64,000 nt of DNA from assembly GCA_018398805.1 (NCBI GenBank), contig JAGFBZ010000342.1:474001-538000 (forward strand), read 5' to 3'. The stretch comes from Hirundichthys speculiger. Taxonomy: Eukaryota; Chordata; Actinopteri; Beloniformes; Exocoetidae. The notes below the pieces were generated by a model. It made no database searches. It saw only the letters and a program-made list of their open reading frames with translations, and was not told the DNA's origin. The position numbers and the translations under genes were made by a program. Positions 47,067 to 59,656 of the stretch are shown here, in pieces; the stretch's first letter is position 1, and every line of letters begins with the position of its first letter.

Positions 47067-49057
47067 TGTCAGGACGAGGACAAGGACAAGGACGAGGAGC
47101 GAGGAGCGAGGACGAGGAGTGAGGAGCGAGGACAAGGAGGTGTGAGGAGAGAGGAGTGAGGATTAGGAGAGAGGAGGGAGGAGAGAGGAGCGAGGATGAG
47201 GAGAGAGGAGGGAGGAGAGAGGAGAGAGGAGGGAGGAGAGAGGAGCAAGGAGAGAGGAGAGAGGAGAGATGAGCGAGGAGAGAGGAGAGAGGAGAGAGGA
47301 GCGAGGATGAGGACGAGGAGTGAGGACCGAGGATGAGGATGAGGAGCGGGGACAAGGACGAGGACAAGGAGCGAGGACGAGAAGCGAGGACAAGGAGTGA
47401 GGAGTGAGGACGAGGTCAAGGTTGAGGTTGAGGTCGAAGACCAGGAGCGATGAGCAAGGAGTGAGGAGCGACAACAAGGATGAGGACAAGGAGCAAGGAG
47501 GGAGAAACGAGGATGAGGATAAGGATGAGGATGAGGAGCGAGGACAAGGACAAAGACAAGAAGCGAGGACAAGGAGCAAGGACGAGAAGCGAGAACAAGG
47601 ACCAAGGACGAGGAGCTAGGACAAGGAACGAGAAGTGAGGAGTGAGGACTAAAGAGTGAGGAACGAGGACGAGGAGCGAAGAGCGAGAAGTGAGAAGGGA
47701 GGAGTGAGGAGAGAGGAGCGAGGAGAGAGGAGCGAGAATGAGGATGAGGATGAGGAGTGAGGAGAGAGGAGCGAGGACAAGGTCGAGGACGAGAAAGAGG
47801 AGGGAGGAGAGAGGATGACGACGAGGAGCGAGGACAAGGACAAGAAGCGAGGACAAGGACAAGAAGCGAGGACGAGGACAAGGAGCGAGGATGAGGAACG
47901 AGAACAAGGACCGAAAATCGAGAACAAGGAGCAAGGAGTGAGGAGTGAGGAGCAAGGACGAGGAGCGTAGAGTGAGGATGAGGAAGAGGAGTGAGGACAA
48001 GGAGCGAGAACGAGGAGCGAGGTTGAGGTCGAGGATGAGGAGCGAGGACGAGGAGCGAGGACAAGGACAAGAAGCAAGGACGAGGAGCGAGGATGAGGAG
48101 CGAGGACAAGGAGCGAGGACAAGGAGCGAGGACGAGAAGCGAAGAGCGAGAAGTGAGAAGGGAGGAGTGAGGAGAGAGGAGCGAAGAGGAGAGAGGAGCG
48201 AGAACGAGGAGTGAGGTTGAGGTCGAGGATGAGGAGCAAGGACGAGGAGGGAGGACAAGGACAAGAAGCAAGGACGAGAAGTGAGGATGAGGAGCGAGGA
48301 CAAGGAGCGAGGACAAGGAGCGAGGACAAGAAGCGAAGAGCGAGAAGTGAGAAGGGAGGAGTGAGGAGAGAGGAGCGAGGAGCGAGGACGAGGATGAGGA
48401 CAAGGTCGAGGACGAGAACGAGAAAGAGGAGGGAGGAGAGAGGATGACAATGAGGAGCGAGGACAAGGACAAGAAGCGAGGACAAGGACAAGAAGCGAGG
48501 ACGAGGACAAGGAGCGAGGACGAGGAGCGAGAACAAGGACCGAAAATCGAGAACAAGGAGCAAGGAGTGAGGAGTCAGGAGCGAGGACGAGGAGCGTGGA
48601 CGAGGAGCGTAGAGTGAGGATGAGGAAGAGGAGTGAGGACAAGGAGCGAGGACGAGGAGCGAGGTTGAGGTCGAGGATGAGGAGCGAGGACGAGGAGCGA
48701 GGACAAGGACAAGAAGCAAAGAGGAGGAGCGAGGACAAGGACAAGAAGCAAGGAGGAGGAGCGAGGATGAGGAGCGAGGACAAGGAGCGAGGACAAGGAC
48801 AAGAAGCAAAGAGGAGGAGCGAGGACGAGGAGCGAGGACAAGGACAAGAAGCAAGGAGGAGGAGCGAGGGAGAGGAGCGAGGACAAGGAGCGAGGATGAG
48901 GAGCGAGGTTGAGGTCGAGGATGAGGAGCAAGGACGAGGAGCGAGGACAAGGACAAGAAGCAAAGAGGAGGAGCGAGGACGAGGAGCGAGGACAAGGACA
49001 AGAAGCAAGGAGGAGGAGCGAGGATGAGGAGCGAGGACAACGAGCGAGGATGAGGAC
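47067..49057. repeat. 2-kb purine-rich minisatellite (gaggacaaggagc units)
   Basis: Nearly every base on the plus strand is A or G, with C and T only at scattered unit positions. The array is built of hexamer-like and longer words (gaggac, gaggagc, gaggacaaggac, gatgaggagcgag). Higher-order copies recur, e.g. the aaaatcgagaacaaggagca phrase at about 47,913 and 48,542. Stop codons are rare in this composition, so open frames of 485-547 codons appear on the minus strand (Ser, Leu and Pro repeats) and shorter Glu/Arg/Asp-rich ones on the plus strand. These are artefacts of the repeat and not annotated as genes. Confidence 0.93.
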
Positions 49058-50185
49058 ACAAGTCATACACAGACCAGTGAAACAGCAGCGTCTGCAGGTC
49101 AAACACCAGTCAGACCTAAACAGGACAGATTCATCAGAAAACAGAAAAAAAATAAACAATCCCAGTTCCGGCACACAGACGGATCTGAACAACTGTCTCT
49201 CAACAGATAATATTCAGTCTCTCTGGGATCATCCAGCTAATCATCCCAGTTCAGTTTTGGGCGTCAGGAAAGTTCGCCCTGTTGTACCATGAAATGGGAT
49301 TTCTTATTAGCTAACCGGCTTAGCATATTTGTTCTCTCTGTTCTCCAACCTGAAAGCAGCTTACACCTGAACCAGAGGTCACGGTGAAGTTTTCAGCCTC
49401 GTGCTCTAGTTTATTATGTTTATTATGTTTATCCCCGGTTAAACTGGCGTTCCACTGCGCTTCAGGTGAGCAGGTTCGTACGTCTCCCTCCAACCTCTGG
49501 CAGTGTTTAATGAAAGAAGTCCAGAGATGATCAAGAAAATAAGCCATTAAACGCAGCTTCGTATCACCTGTGAAACCAACAGGAGGGACTTGCCAGGCTG
49601 ACGTCAAGGAGCAACATCCGCTCGTCAACGGTGTGGATGTCGGTATTTTTTTGCATCTCATGAAGCCAAAGATTTATGTAGAATTAGTTCAGTTCTGGTG
49701 AACTGGACTGCTGAGCTGCAAATCAAAGCCTAACAGAAGGAGATCATTGTTATCTTAAAGATGATGTGGCTCGTTGTGCTGTTGACGGCACAACGATGAA
49801 CCCTCGTGCGCAAGTGTAGGATTGGTTCATCTGTACATGCTGACGGTTAACGGCTAACAACTGGGGATTGTCATTTCAACGTGGAATAGTGCCGGGTCGC
49901 ATTAATTAATACTTCATTTCAAGCCAACAGAGTTGTAGGATTTGTGACAGTCAGAAGTTTATCTCTGTTACTTTGGTCTCAGGACCAGTGTCGTCAACCG
50001 TCGTAGGACGTAGGACGGCAGATATCCCCACAATTCTTTCACGACAGCGGTCTTCCGTCCTGACAGCCCATAATCGTGCAGCGTTTCGGGGCCTTTACAG
50101 TCGCCTTCTTGCACACACCTGTAACTCTGGCTCCGCCCTCGAGCCGGGACCTCCAGCGTCACGCATGTACGTGAACGGGCGATGG
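49058..50185. other. Non-coding, no gene recognised
   Basis: No gene. The phrase tttattatgtttattatgttt near 49,410 is a short local repeat. Confidence 0.4.
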
Positions 50186-50193
50186 CTGTAAGC

Positions 50194-50909
50194 TAGAGGT
50201 CTTCGGAACAACCCAACAACCCTAAAACCCGAGGTTCCGACCCGACCCGAATCGGGTCTCAGGTCCATTCAAAAGGCGTGACTCCGGGTTCGGGTCTGAA
50301 CCGGTACAGTTAGTCTCGGTTCCGGTCGGTGCTCTCTGACAGGCTGGGTCCACGTTTACTCCAGAGAGGTAAAGATATTGGCGGTAGCAGCTAATGTCAG
50401 GACTCGGGGTAGTTAAATTAATTATTCATTAACGTGGAGTATTTGTCATGAAACAATCGTGTTGCCGTAGCGTGTTATTAGCGGTTTGCCCAGCAGCTGT
50501 AAAGCACAATGGATCACCAACATGACAACGCTGGATGACAGAACATATTCACCACACGTCCTGACCGGTGTAGGCTATTAGCGTTAGCAGTTGCTACCAA
50601 TAGCATCTGTATCCACAAAGAAAATAACGACGTGGATTTATTGTTGTTTACATCACGTAGCCTATGTAGCAACTGAACCGGTAGAAGAAGACAACTTTAG
50701 GTAAGAAAATCAAGTTTTATTCAACGCTAGACAACTTTAACATGAGCAACTATGGGCTGGATTGTTCTATTTGGGTTCGGTTTGTGGTCGGAAACTAAAG
50801 ACTCGGGTCGGTTCCGGCTCCAAATATTGCGGGTCCATTTGGGTTCGGACTCCCGGACTCATGATAATAGCTCGGATCAAGTCGGTTTCGGGTCGAATTT
50901 TCACCTCTA
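50194..50909 (+). mobile_element. hAT family H, copy 4
   Basis: Target duplication ctgtaagc (50,186-50,193) and ctataagc (50,910-50,917), seven of eight bases matching. Left end tagaggtcttc is intact. The right end is shortened to cctcta by loss of about 45 bases, so the terminal inverted repeat is incomplete on that side. The rest aligns with copies 1 and 3. Confidence 0.88.
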
Positions 50910-50917
50910 CTATAAGC

Positions 50918-52084
50918 ACGTCCCACGACCTTCGCCACGTCGGCCCACAGCCTGCGGTCCAGTGGCGGGAGTTTGAAGTCTCGCGAGGACAGCGAGCGTC
51001 TGGCGCCTGAGGTTTACTGAGCCATCCCATCCATCCATCCGTCCGGTCGCCGGGGTCGAGAGGAAGTCGGCGAAGTCCAGATGAAGACAGAGTCATCTGG
51101 AGCATATGTGGGAGGTGACAGAGGGTTTCCTTTTATACACTCAGTGGGTTTTTAACTTTTATTACCACTTTTTATCTTTATCTATTCATATGGTTTGAGT
51201 CATCCAGAAACTGCTGCTATGATACGACAATACGATATGAAACGTGACATAAGTCAAAGAACGCGCCAGATGTCGCCCAGACCTGCTGGCGTCTTATTTT
51301 CTGTCCATATTTTGAAATTAAATGACTTGACTGAGACTTTGTTCTGAACCCAAACAGTCATCCAGCTGGATTTATTAAAAACAACAACAACTTACAACAA
51401 CCCTGATTTACATGGATTCAGCAGAGGAACTCTGCTAATGTTCCTCTGAAGAACAAGCGCTCCTCTGTGCGCCGCGTAAAACACCCTCGACAGCATCAAA
51501 TGGGCCCGTACGGCCCGAAACCTGAACGCCCCGCTGCTGCTGCTCGTACGGTGGAAAAAAAACCCCGGGATAATACGAGCACTGTCACTGTGGCGGAGGC
51601 AAAAACAGCTCAGCGGATGCAAATGAGGGCGGCGGGCGTGAATGATGTCACTGTGAGCGCACGGGCGCGGCTCAGACGGGGTCATCACCTGGAGGGAAAA
51701 AAAAAACTCTCCCGCTGCGCTCGTCTGTCGGCGGGAGGAGACCACGATGCTCCCCTTCCTGGAGCAGGAAGCAGCTCCAGCTACCGTTTCCGCCGGACTG
51801 TTGCTGTGTGCATGTGTGTGTGTGTGTGTGTCACGGCCTTTACTAACAGAAATGAATGAGCACGCACACCGAGCACTCAGTTGGGATTGTAGATGGACTG
51901 GTCGTTGGTTCCTGGATGACTTCATCGCGACGTCCTGGAGGGATTTTGGCCCCATTCTGGATGAGACCATTGATTATGTCTTTCCCTATTGGCGTTGTGT
52001 TGAAGCAGCACATGGGACTGAATCAACCTGAATCCTCCAAACCGGCAAATTTACCAAAACATCTGTACTTGCGAAGGGATGGAC
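50918..52084. other. Non-coding; TG repeat
   Basis: (TG)n at about 51,811-51,830. The minus-strand frame at 51,970-51,392 (192 codons) crosses the (CA)n tract and has no recognised domain. Confidence 0.4.
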
Positions 52085-52159
52085 AGATTGATAGATGGAT
52101 GGACAGACGAACGGACGGTTGGACAAATGTATGGTTGAATGGATGGATGGATGGATGGG

Positions 52160-52192
<33 letters not shown>

Positions 52193-52429
52193 CGGATGGA
52201 CGGATGGATGGATGGATGGACGGATGGATGGATGGATGGACGGACGGATGGATGGATGGATGGATGGATGGATTGATGGACAGATGGATGATGGATGGAT
52301 GGATGGATGGATGGATTGAAGGACAGATGGATGGATGGATGGATGGATGGATGGATGGATGGATGGACGGATGGATGGATGATGGATGGATGGATGGATG
52401 GATGGATGGATGGATGGATGGATGGATGG

Positions 52430-52462
<33 letters not shown>

Positions 52463-52567
52463 AGGATGGATGGATGGATGATGGATGGACAGATGGATGG
52501 ATGGATTGATGGACAGAAGGATGGATGGATGGAAGGACGGATGGATGGATGATGGATGGATGGATGG

Positions 52568-52601
<34 letters not shown>

Positions 52602-52855
52602 TGATTGATTGATGGACAGATGGATGGATGGATGGATGGATGGACGGATGGATGGATGGATGGAAGGACGGATGGATGGATGATGGATGGATGGATGGAT
52701 GGATGGATTGATGGACAGAAGGATGGATGGATGGAAGGACGGATGGATGGATGATGGATGGATGGATGGATGGATGGAAGGACAGATGGATGGATGATGG
52801 ATAGATGGATGGATGGATAGATGGATGGATGGACAGATGGACAGATGGACGGTTG
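52085..52855 (+). repeat. (GGAT)n array, about 770 bp
   Basis: Tandem tggatggatggatgg with acgg, acag and ttga variants and a recurring gatgatgg slip. The open frames on both strands (Trp-Met-Asp-Gly or Ile-His-Pro-Ser) are by-products of the 4-bp unit. Confidence 0.95.
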
Positions 52856-53634
52856 GCCGGTCTGCACCCTGCAGGACTTGAGCCCAAGCATCTGTGCAGC
52901 TTCTTATCTGTATTTCAGAACTTATTCTATTCCAGGATTATTCCACCAATCAGGGGATCTCAAAGCCGCGTGTAAAACAACAAAACTCTTTTTCTTCATC
53001 TCTCATTACCTCCCGCACCGGGGAACACAAATCTTCCCCGTAATCGTGCGACTCGCGGCTCAGGCTTCAAAGCCCGACGGAAAGCGTGATAACGTTATCG
53101 TTCAGTCAGATAAACGGAACGTACGGAGGTTTTTATCCTCCTGACAGCAGCGGCGTCTCAGCTTGAAATAAATGCATTCGCGCTGCTGCAGATCAGCAGA
53201 TGGAGAGAGAGAGGGATCATATGTGAGAGAGCGAAGCGACACCTGAAGCCTTCGACGTGACTCAGGCTTTAAACGGCCGAGGCCGAAGTCCGGTTAGCGC
53301 CCGGGCGAGCTGTCGCTCCACTGCTAGCAGAGCGACGGCTCAACGTCGGGGAAGCTCTCCTCTTCATTTGACTTGGACTCAACCCTTGACCTCTTCTGCA
53401 GCCGCCCGTCAAAGAGCACTTTAAATGATTACATGTGAAAAAAGATATGCCAGTTATTGATTGGCCTCTCGCCTCCCTGCCGTTGCCGGGCGAGCTGAGA
53501 CAGGCAGAACGCTAGCTTAGATCAAGAGAGCAGATGTTCGCCTGAAGAGAGAAATACCTGCTGCTGCAGCGTCAGCACGCCGAGCTCGTTGATGCTAACT
53601 GTTTCAGACTCAACTTCAGGATCAATCATATCAT
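52856..53634. other. Non-coding, unique-looking
   Basis: No gene. The part at 53,420-53,500 (aaatgattacatgtgaaaaa, ttattgattggcctc) is non-repetitive and AT/GC-structured like a regulatory block, but evidence is weak. Confidence 0.35.
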
Positions 53635-54178
<544 letters not shown>

Positions 54179-54880
54179 CAGCTGTCCATCTGTCCATCCA
54201 TCCATCCAACTGTCCGTCCGCTCATACGTCCATCCCTCCATCCATCCATCCATCCAACTGTCTGTCCGTCCATCCAACCGTCTGTCCATCTGTCCATCCA
54301 TCCGTCTGTCCATCTGTCCATCCATCCGTCCATCCAACTATCCAACCATCCGTCTGTCCGTCCGTCCATCCGTCCAACCGTCCGTCTGTCTGTCCTTCCA
54401 TCCATCCGTCAATCCATCCAACTGTCCGTCCGCTCATACGTCCATCCCTCCATCCATCCAACTGTCTGTCCGTCCATCCAACCATCTGTCCGTCTGTGCA
54501 TCCATCCGTCAATCCGTCCATCCAACTATCCAACCATCCGTCTGTCCGTCCGTCCATCCTTCCAACCGTCCATCTGTCTGTCCATTCAACCATCCATCTG
54601 TCCATCTGTCCATCCATCCATCCGTCCATCTGTCCGTCTGTCCATCCATCCATCCATCTGTCCGTCCATCCATCTGTCCGTCTGTCCATCCATCCGTCCA
54701 TCTGTCCGTCTATCCATCCATCCGTCCATCTGTCCATCCATCCATCCATCCGTCCGTCTGTCCATCCATCCATCCATCCATCCATCCATCCATCCATCCA
54801 TCCGTCTGTCCATCCATCCGTCCGTCTGTCCATCCATCCGTCCATCTGTCCGTCTGTCCTTCCATCCCTCCATCCGTCTC
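54179..54880 (-). repeat. (CCAT)n / (CCGT)n array, about 700 bp
   Basis: Tandem tccatccatccgtctgtcc units, the complement of the array at 52,085-52,855. A longer period is visible: the block ccgctcatacgtccatccct occurs at about 54,218 and 54,430. Confidence 0.95.
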
Positions 54881-56052
54881 AACTCTACGCTCATTTCTTC
54901 CATCTGTCGTGTTGAGTCGTTCCTGAATCCTTGTCCTGCGCTCGGCTGGCTGCTGCGCTGCCTCAAGTGTTTCTGCTGGTAATCCTGGTACTTTTTCAAC
55001 ACCTGTTATCATGTTGTAACCATGGCGATGGAGAGGCGATGACTCGTGGGAGCGGCTGACTCAGCTCCTTAAAGCTCAAGTATCCAGAGAGGTTGAAGCG
55101 TTTGAGCCGCAGTGAGACGGAGGACAACCGTCTCCTCTCTGAAGAGACGAGAGGAACGTCAGGACATCGGCAGTGAGATAAAAGGATCACGTTTTTTATT
55201 TTTAAAATCCATTTATCTGCTGTCAAACAACCAGGCTTGTCATGACGGGGTTTATTTACCAAGAAAAATGTGCCACAACACCCCCCCCCCCTACCCCCCC
55301 CACTGTTTCTGGTTGAGTCAGTGTTGGGAGACATGCCAGGACGTGTTGAAGAGCCGCCAGACCGATAATTAGTCCGCCTGATGGCTGAGCCCGAAGAGCG
55401 AAACCGATGAGCTCAAGTTTCACTTTTATCCTCCGCGAGCAGCGCGTCCTCGAGGCCTAACGGGCGCGTCGAGAGGAATGTGATACGTCTGGTTGTTCGA
55501 ACCCTTTTAGAGGCTGATATCAGGGGTTACACAGAGCAGAGCGGTAACGTGGGCAGACGTGAGGAGCTCTAACGGGGGTTGGAGACGCCGTCACAGATAT
55601 CACACTGGAGAGACGTGTCAGGACATGTCTGCAGCTGTGGACGACAGGATCACTGAGGTGTGTTTGTGGGTGGGAGCACGAGAGCGCACGTCTGCAGAGG
55701 AGGCGTCAAAGACGCTCAGTTATGCGTCAGCCTGCTGCAGGTCTCGGGTCCAGGCAGGAGACGCTGAGGACTTGACTGGATCTGATGTGTTGGAGGGAAA
55801 CAAGCAGCTCATCAGTGTCAAAAAAATGACTGTTGAACGTTCCTGAAAGAGAGTGAGAGAGAGAGAGAGAGAGGGAGAAGATGTGGTGTGCTGTTGCCAT
55901 GGCGGTGCCCACAGATCCTGCACCCGAGTGTGGGTTCAACTGAAATGTAAGAAAAGTCTAAGAAGTGGTGGCTGAGACGGTCTGAACATTTCTGTGGAAT
56001 CAAACCGATGTGACCCGGGACTATAGACTTTCATAACTATCTCTTTGCTGTA
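54881..56052. other. Non-coding, no gene recognised
   Basis: A C-rich tract lies at 55,280-55,302 and a GA repeat at 55,855-55,875. No gene recognised. Confidence 0.4.
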
Positions 56053-57400
56053 CAGTGATCCCTCGCCACTTCGAGGTTTAAGTTCCGCGGTTTTAGTTAT
56101 TCGCGGATTTTTTCAGAAATATATAATTTTTTTTTTTTTATTTAAAAATCACTGAAACATCACAGGATGTTGTGTGCGTTCTCTCACAGCGAAGAAATGC
56201 TGTGAGCCAGCCTGGCCCCTTTAAGAAGGTGGCCTTATGGGTAATGATGTGGCTTTATGGGTAATGGAGTGTGTCGTGGGACGGCAGAACTAAAACGGGG
56301 TTAAATGAAAAGTGGAGTTAGCATAAACAGCAGCCCAGCGTGTATAGATTTACCTTCTCTGTTAACCGTCAGGAGCCCAACAATACAACCTGTGTGATGT
56401 TACAAGTTCCTGCAGTGCCAGAATAAAGTTCCTGTTCCATGCAGAGAAAACTGGACTTTTTCTTTTGTTGTTGTTAGCGTGTTAGCTGCTAATTACGAGC
56501 CAAAAATAGCACAAAACCAGCAGTTTCTTTACTACGGTTCAGAGACCAGTGGTTGTGAAGGTAACAGAAAGACCACAGTCCGGACTTTTTGTTTTGTTGT
56601 TGTTAGCGTGTTAGCCGCTAATTACCAGCCAAAAATAGCACAATACCAGCGGTTTCTTTACTACGGTTCAGAGACCAGAGGCTGTGAAGGTAACAGAAAG
56701 ACCACAGTCCGGACTTTTTCTTTTGTTGTTGTTAGCGTGTTAGCCGCTAATTTCGAGCCAAAAATAGCACAATACCAGTGGTTTCTTTACTACGGTTCAG
56801 AGACCAGAGGCTGTGAAGGTAACAGAAAGACCACAGTCCGAACTTTTTGTTTGTTGTTGTTAGCGTGTTAGCCGCTAATTTCGAGCCAAAAATAGCACAA
56901 TACCAGCGGTTTCTTTACTACGGTTCAGAGACCAGAGGCTGTGAAGGTAACAGAAAGACCACAGTCCGGACTTTTTGTTTTGTTGTTGTTAGCGTGTTAG
57001 CTGCTAATTACCAGCCATAAATAGCACAATACCAGCGGTTTCTTTACTACGGTTCAGAGACCAGAGGCTGTGAAGGTAACAGAAAGACCACAGTCCGGAC
57101 TTTTTCTTTTGTTGTTGTTAGCGTGTTAGCCGCTAATTTCGAGCCAAAAATAGCACAATACCAGCGGTTTCTTTACTACGGTTCAGAGACCAGAGGCTGT
57201 GAAGGTAACAGAAAGACCACAGTTGAGCCTTTGTCTTGTTTCGCTGCAGTGCTTCGCTACTTTTTTGGGGTTTTTAAACATATTTTAAACACATTATTGA
57301 GGCTCGGGGGGCTCCAGCTCCCGTTCGCGGATTTTGATTTACACGGGGGGGGGGGGGGGGGGGGGGGTCCCTATTAATCACGAAAAATAAGGGATCACTG
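56053..57400 (+). mobile_element. Pogo/Tigger-like element, copy 3, with internal amplification
   Basis: Left end cagtgatccctcgccac and right end gggatcactg, flanked by TA (56,051-56,052 and 57,401-57,402). It is twice as long as copy 1 because a 129-bp unit is repeated six times inside. The G run at 57,345-57,367 (23 G) corresponds to the short gggggg of copy 1. Confidence 0.88.
56460..57235 (+). repeat. Six tandem 129-bp units inside the pogo-like element
   Basis: The anchor gttagcgtgttag occurs at 56,473, 56,602, 56,731, 56,859, 56,988 and 57,117, i.e. spacings of 129, 129, 128, 129 and 129. Because 129 is a multiple of three, one frame stays open for 130 codons (until the 128-bp unit shifts it), reading PKIAQYQRFLYYGSETRGCE repeatedly. 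Copies 1 and 2 of the element hold a single unit. Translation is not expected. Confidence 0.93.
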
Positions 57401-57594
57401 TATTTTACGTCTCCGAAGCCGCTAAAATTGACATTCATGGAGGCCTCAGCCCAACGGGCACAAGGCTACCACCTTAACGCCAGACTGGGCATGGAGAACT
57501 GGACAAAGCCTCCGTGATGTCACCCGAAGGTTTCCGAAGAGCGGCTTTGGAGGCCCGCCCTTGGGAGATAACTCCGCCCAATCCTCCCCAGTCA

Positions 57595-57993
57595 AATCCA
57601 AAAATGGGCGAATGGGTTTAAAATTTCGACAAGCAGCATTACTGAATAAAACTGGCTGTATGTATAAATGTGAAGCCAAATCTTGTTACTACTTTTCACC
57701 TCCCTCAGCTCTGGCAATCAGGTGAGCAGACACAGCGTTGCTATTTGAAAGCCAGAAATCAAGTTAGCTTGCACAGATCATTTCGTCGCAACAATGGCAG
57801 AGAAGAAGACGTCAACCGGCAGCAAAATCAAAGGGAAAACTGTTGTTGAAAAAGTAACAGCCATGCGGAAACTAACCGAAGAATGAAACAGAACAATAGT
57901 GGTTATCGGTACGGCTTTCCAGTGCTGGCAACGGCTAAAAAATGAAAAGGAGCACCAGACCGACGCCAAGGTGGCCCAGTTTCTACTGGACAG
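57595..57993 (+). pseudogene. Multicopy gene-like exon, with a stop codon
   Basis: An ATG at 57,794 starts MAEKKTSTGSKIKGKTVVEK and runs to a stop at 57,884. The same frame then reads NRTIVVIGTAFQCWQRLKNE and DAKVAQFLLDR, followed by a splice-donor-like cag|gtaaga at 57,993. The AFxxWxxLKxEK...DAxVAxFLLDR pattern is familiar from many fish loci of repeat-associated, uncharacterised proteins. The upstream 57,650-57,705 is shared with the piggyBac-like MITE at 43,050. It is probably a decayed copy of a dispersed gene or transposon-borne exon. Function is unknown. Confidence 0.5.
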
Positions 57994-59656
57994 GTAAGAT
58001 GATGCCATTCTGATTATATAATATTTCAACATACTGATCGGTTACGGGTATTGTAGGCCTATTCACCCAGTCAGTGAGAAAATGTAAGATGATGACAAAA
58101 TTATTGTCCATCGAGTGACATGACGAACATATTCCAGCATGTTTCGCTAAGCTACCAACTCTGTCAACTCGGCTACAGTACTATGTGTGACACCGTTAGC
58201 TAGCCTGTTGTTATCTTTGATGGAGAAGACGCCATGGCTTGAAGTTAGCCAGACACTCTAATGCTACTTGTTGTTGGCAAATCGACGTGAGTGCTCGGGA
58301 ATGCTTGTGAACTTCCGTGACCGCTCGAGACAGCTTGCGCTTTAATGTAGTCGTGAATCGTGTGAAGGCGTGGTTTCGAGGGGTGGGCTGAAGAGGAGGA
58401 GGCGGAGCCTTTGGGAGGAGGGAGGGTATATTTTCAAAATCTCACTTGAGTTGGATTGCTGGAACTGTTTTTTCAAACATCTCCCATCATACTTTTAAGA
58501 CAAACTAAGATGTGGGAAAACTCGCCCCGTGGTCAGACACGCTAAAGGTCCAAACTCTTCTTCTTGGAAATCGTGGACGCCGCGTCCTCCTGGCTGACGT
58601 CACCCGACGTGCTTTTGCACGTTCACGATAATATTTAGCAGTTCTGAACTTTTCCTTGGTATGAATGAATCCTCACTGTCAGGTTGCCGTTCTGGGGCTT
58701 CAGGACCGTTAATGCCTTTATTTGGACTGTCATCCTAATAATATACTTTAAAACCAGTCCGGCAGTCCAGACCTACAAGAAGAGATGCTACGCATCAACG
58801 CTGATCCGCTCAAAGTTTTTAGTACACTGTAACTTCCCAAAGCTTGAGATAAAAACTAAGAAGAGATTTTTATGGCCTCCAGGCCCCTCAGGACTGACTG
58901 CAGCGAAGACAGTTGTCGTCAACTTTAGCCTGTACAGGGGCCGTCGGGTTGACAGGGAGCCGGGAAATCGTAAGGGGCTGCGCTGATCCGGCCACTGATC
59001 CCCCCCCCCCATCGTGTCTCTGCAGTAGATAAATGAATGTCGGCGGTGAGCAGCACTCAGGAAATTGGCCCCGTGCAGCTCCCGTCTCTGCTGTCGGTGT
59101 TTGCAGGTGGCGGGGGGGGGGGGGGGGGGGGGGTTTGGGAGGTGGAGAGCGCTGCAAATGAGGAAGCGTGTGCGTTGGGGGTGGGGGTGGGGGGGGTCGA
59201 AATGAGGCAAGGTGACAACCAGGAGACAATTTCTATCCAGGGACGGAGAATGCCTCAAGACGTCCATGAAGATGGAAATGGAGGGGAGTGAATCCTTCCC
59301 GTTGTCAATTTAACTTTTACCGCTTTTTATGTGGAACTGTTTTATTTTAGGGACTACGTCCTGGTCATTTAAAGAGTGTTGAATGTGATTTGGGGGAGTT
59401 GGGGGAGGGGGGGAATCAGTATTTCTCAGTAACAAGCTCCTCCATCGTCACCCTGAGATGGTGAGCAGTGTTACCTGACAGCAACTGATCAAATCTGTCC
59501 ATCCCACAGTCTCAACTAATCGCCACCATTCCGTTCACCCGTCTGGATTTCTGGCCCGAGTGGTTCAAGGATGGGATTTGGATCAGGACTGGATTATCTG
59601 GACTCTGTGGCTCTGAGCCCTGAATGGTTTTACTGGATGTGATTGTGCTTGGCGTC
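57994..59656. other. Non-coding; G-rich tracts
   Basis: A 22-base G run at 59,112-59,133, a C run at about 58,999-59,009 and other G-rich words near 59,180-59,200. The minus-strand frame at 59,267-58,788 crosses these tracts and is not supported as a gene. Confidence 0.4.

Noticed and set aside
47069..49192. Open frames of 485-547 codons rich in Ser, Leu and Pro on the minus strand, and Glu/Arg/Asp on the plus strand
   Set aside because: All lie in the purine-rich minisatellite. The composition almost excludes stop codons in several frames at once, and all frames on both strands are open, which is a repeat artefact.
51392..51970. 192-codon minus-strand frame
   Set aside because: Crosses a CA microsatellite, has no recognised domain and overlaps equally long plus-strand frames.
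51856..52891. Long frames of Trp-Met-Asp-Gly or His-Pro-Ser-Ile repeats
   Set aside because: Direct translation of the (GGAT)n array; no unique sequence, start context or splice structure.
56479..56871. 130-codon frame with a repeated 43-residue motif, looking like a repeat protein
   Set aside because: It is the translation of the 129-bp tandem unit inside a non-autonomous pogo-like element. The frame shifts at the 128-bp unit, and single-unit copies of the element have no gene.
56460..57235. CRISPR-like regularly spaced repeats
   Set aside because: Units are directly tandem without spacers, 129 bp long, and the genome is a vertebrate's.
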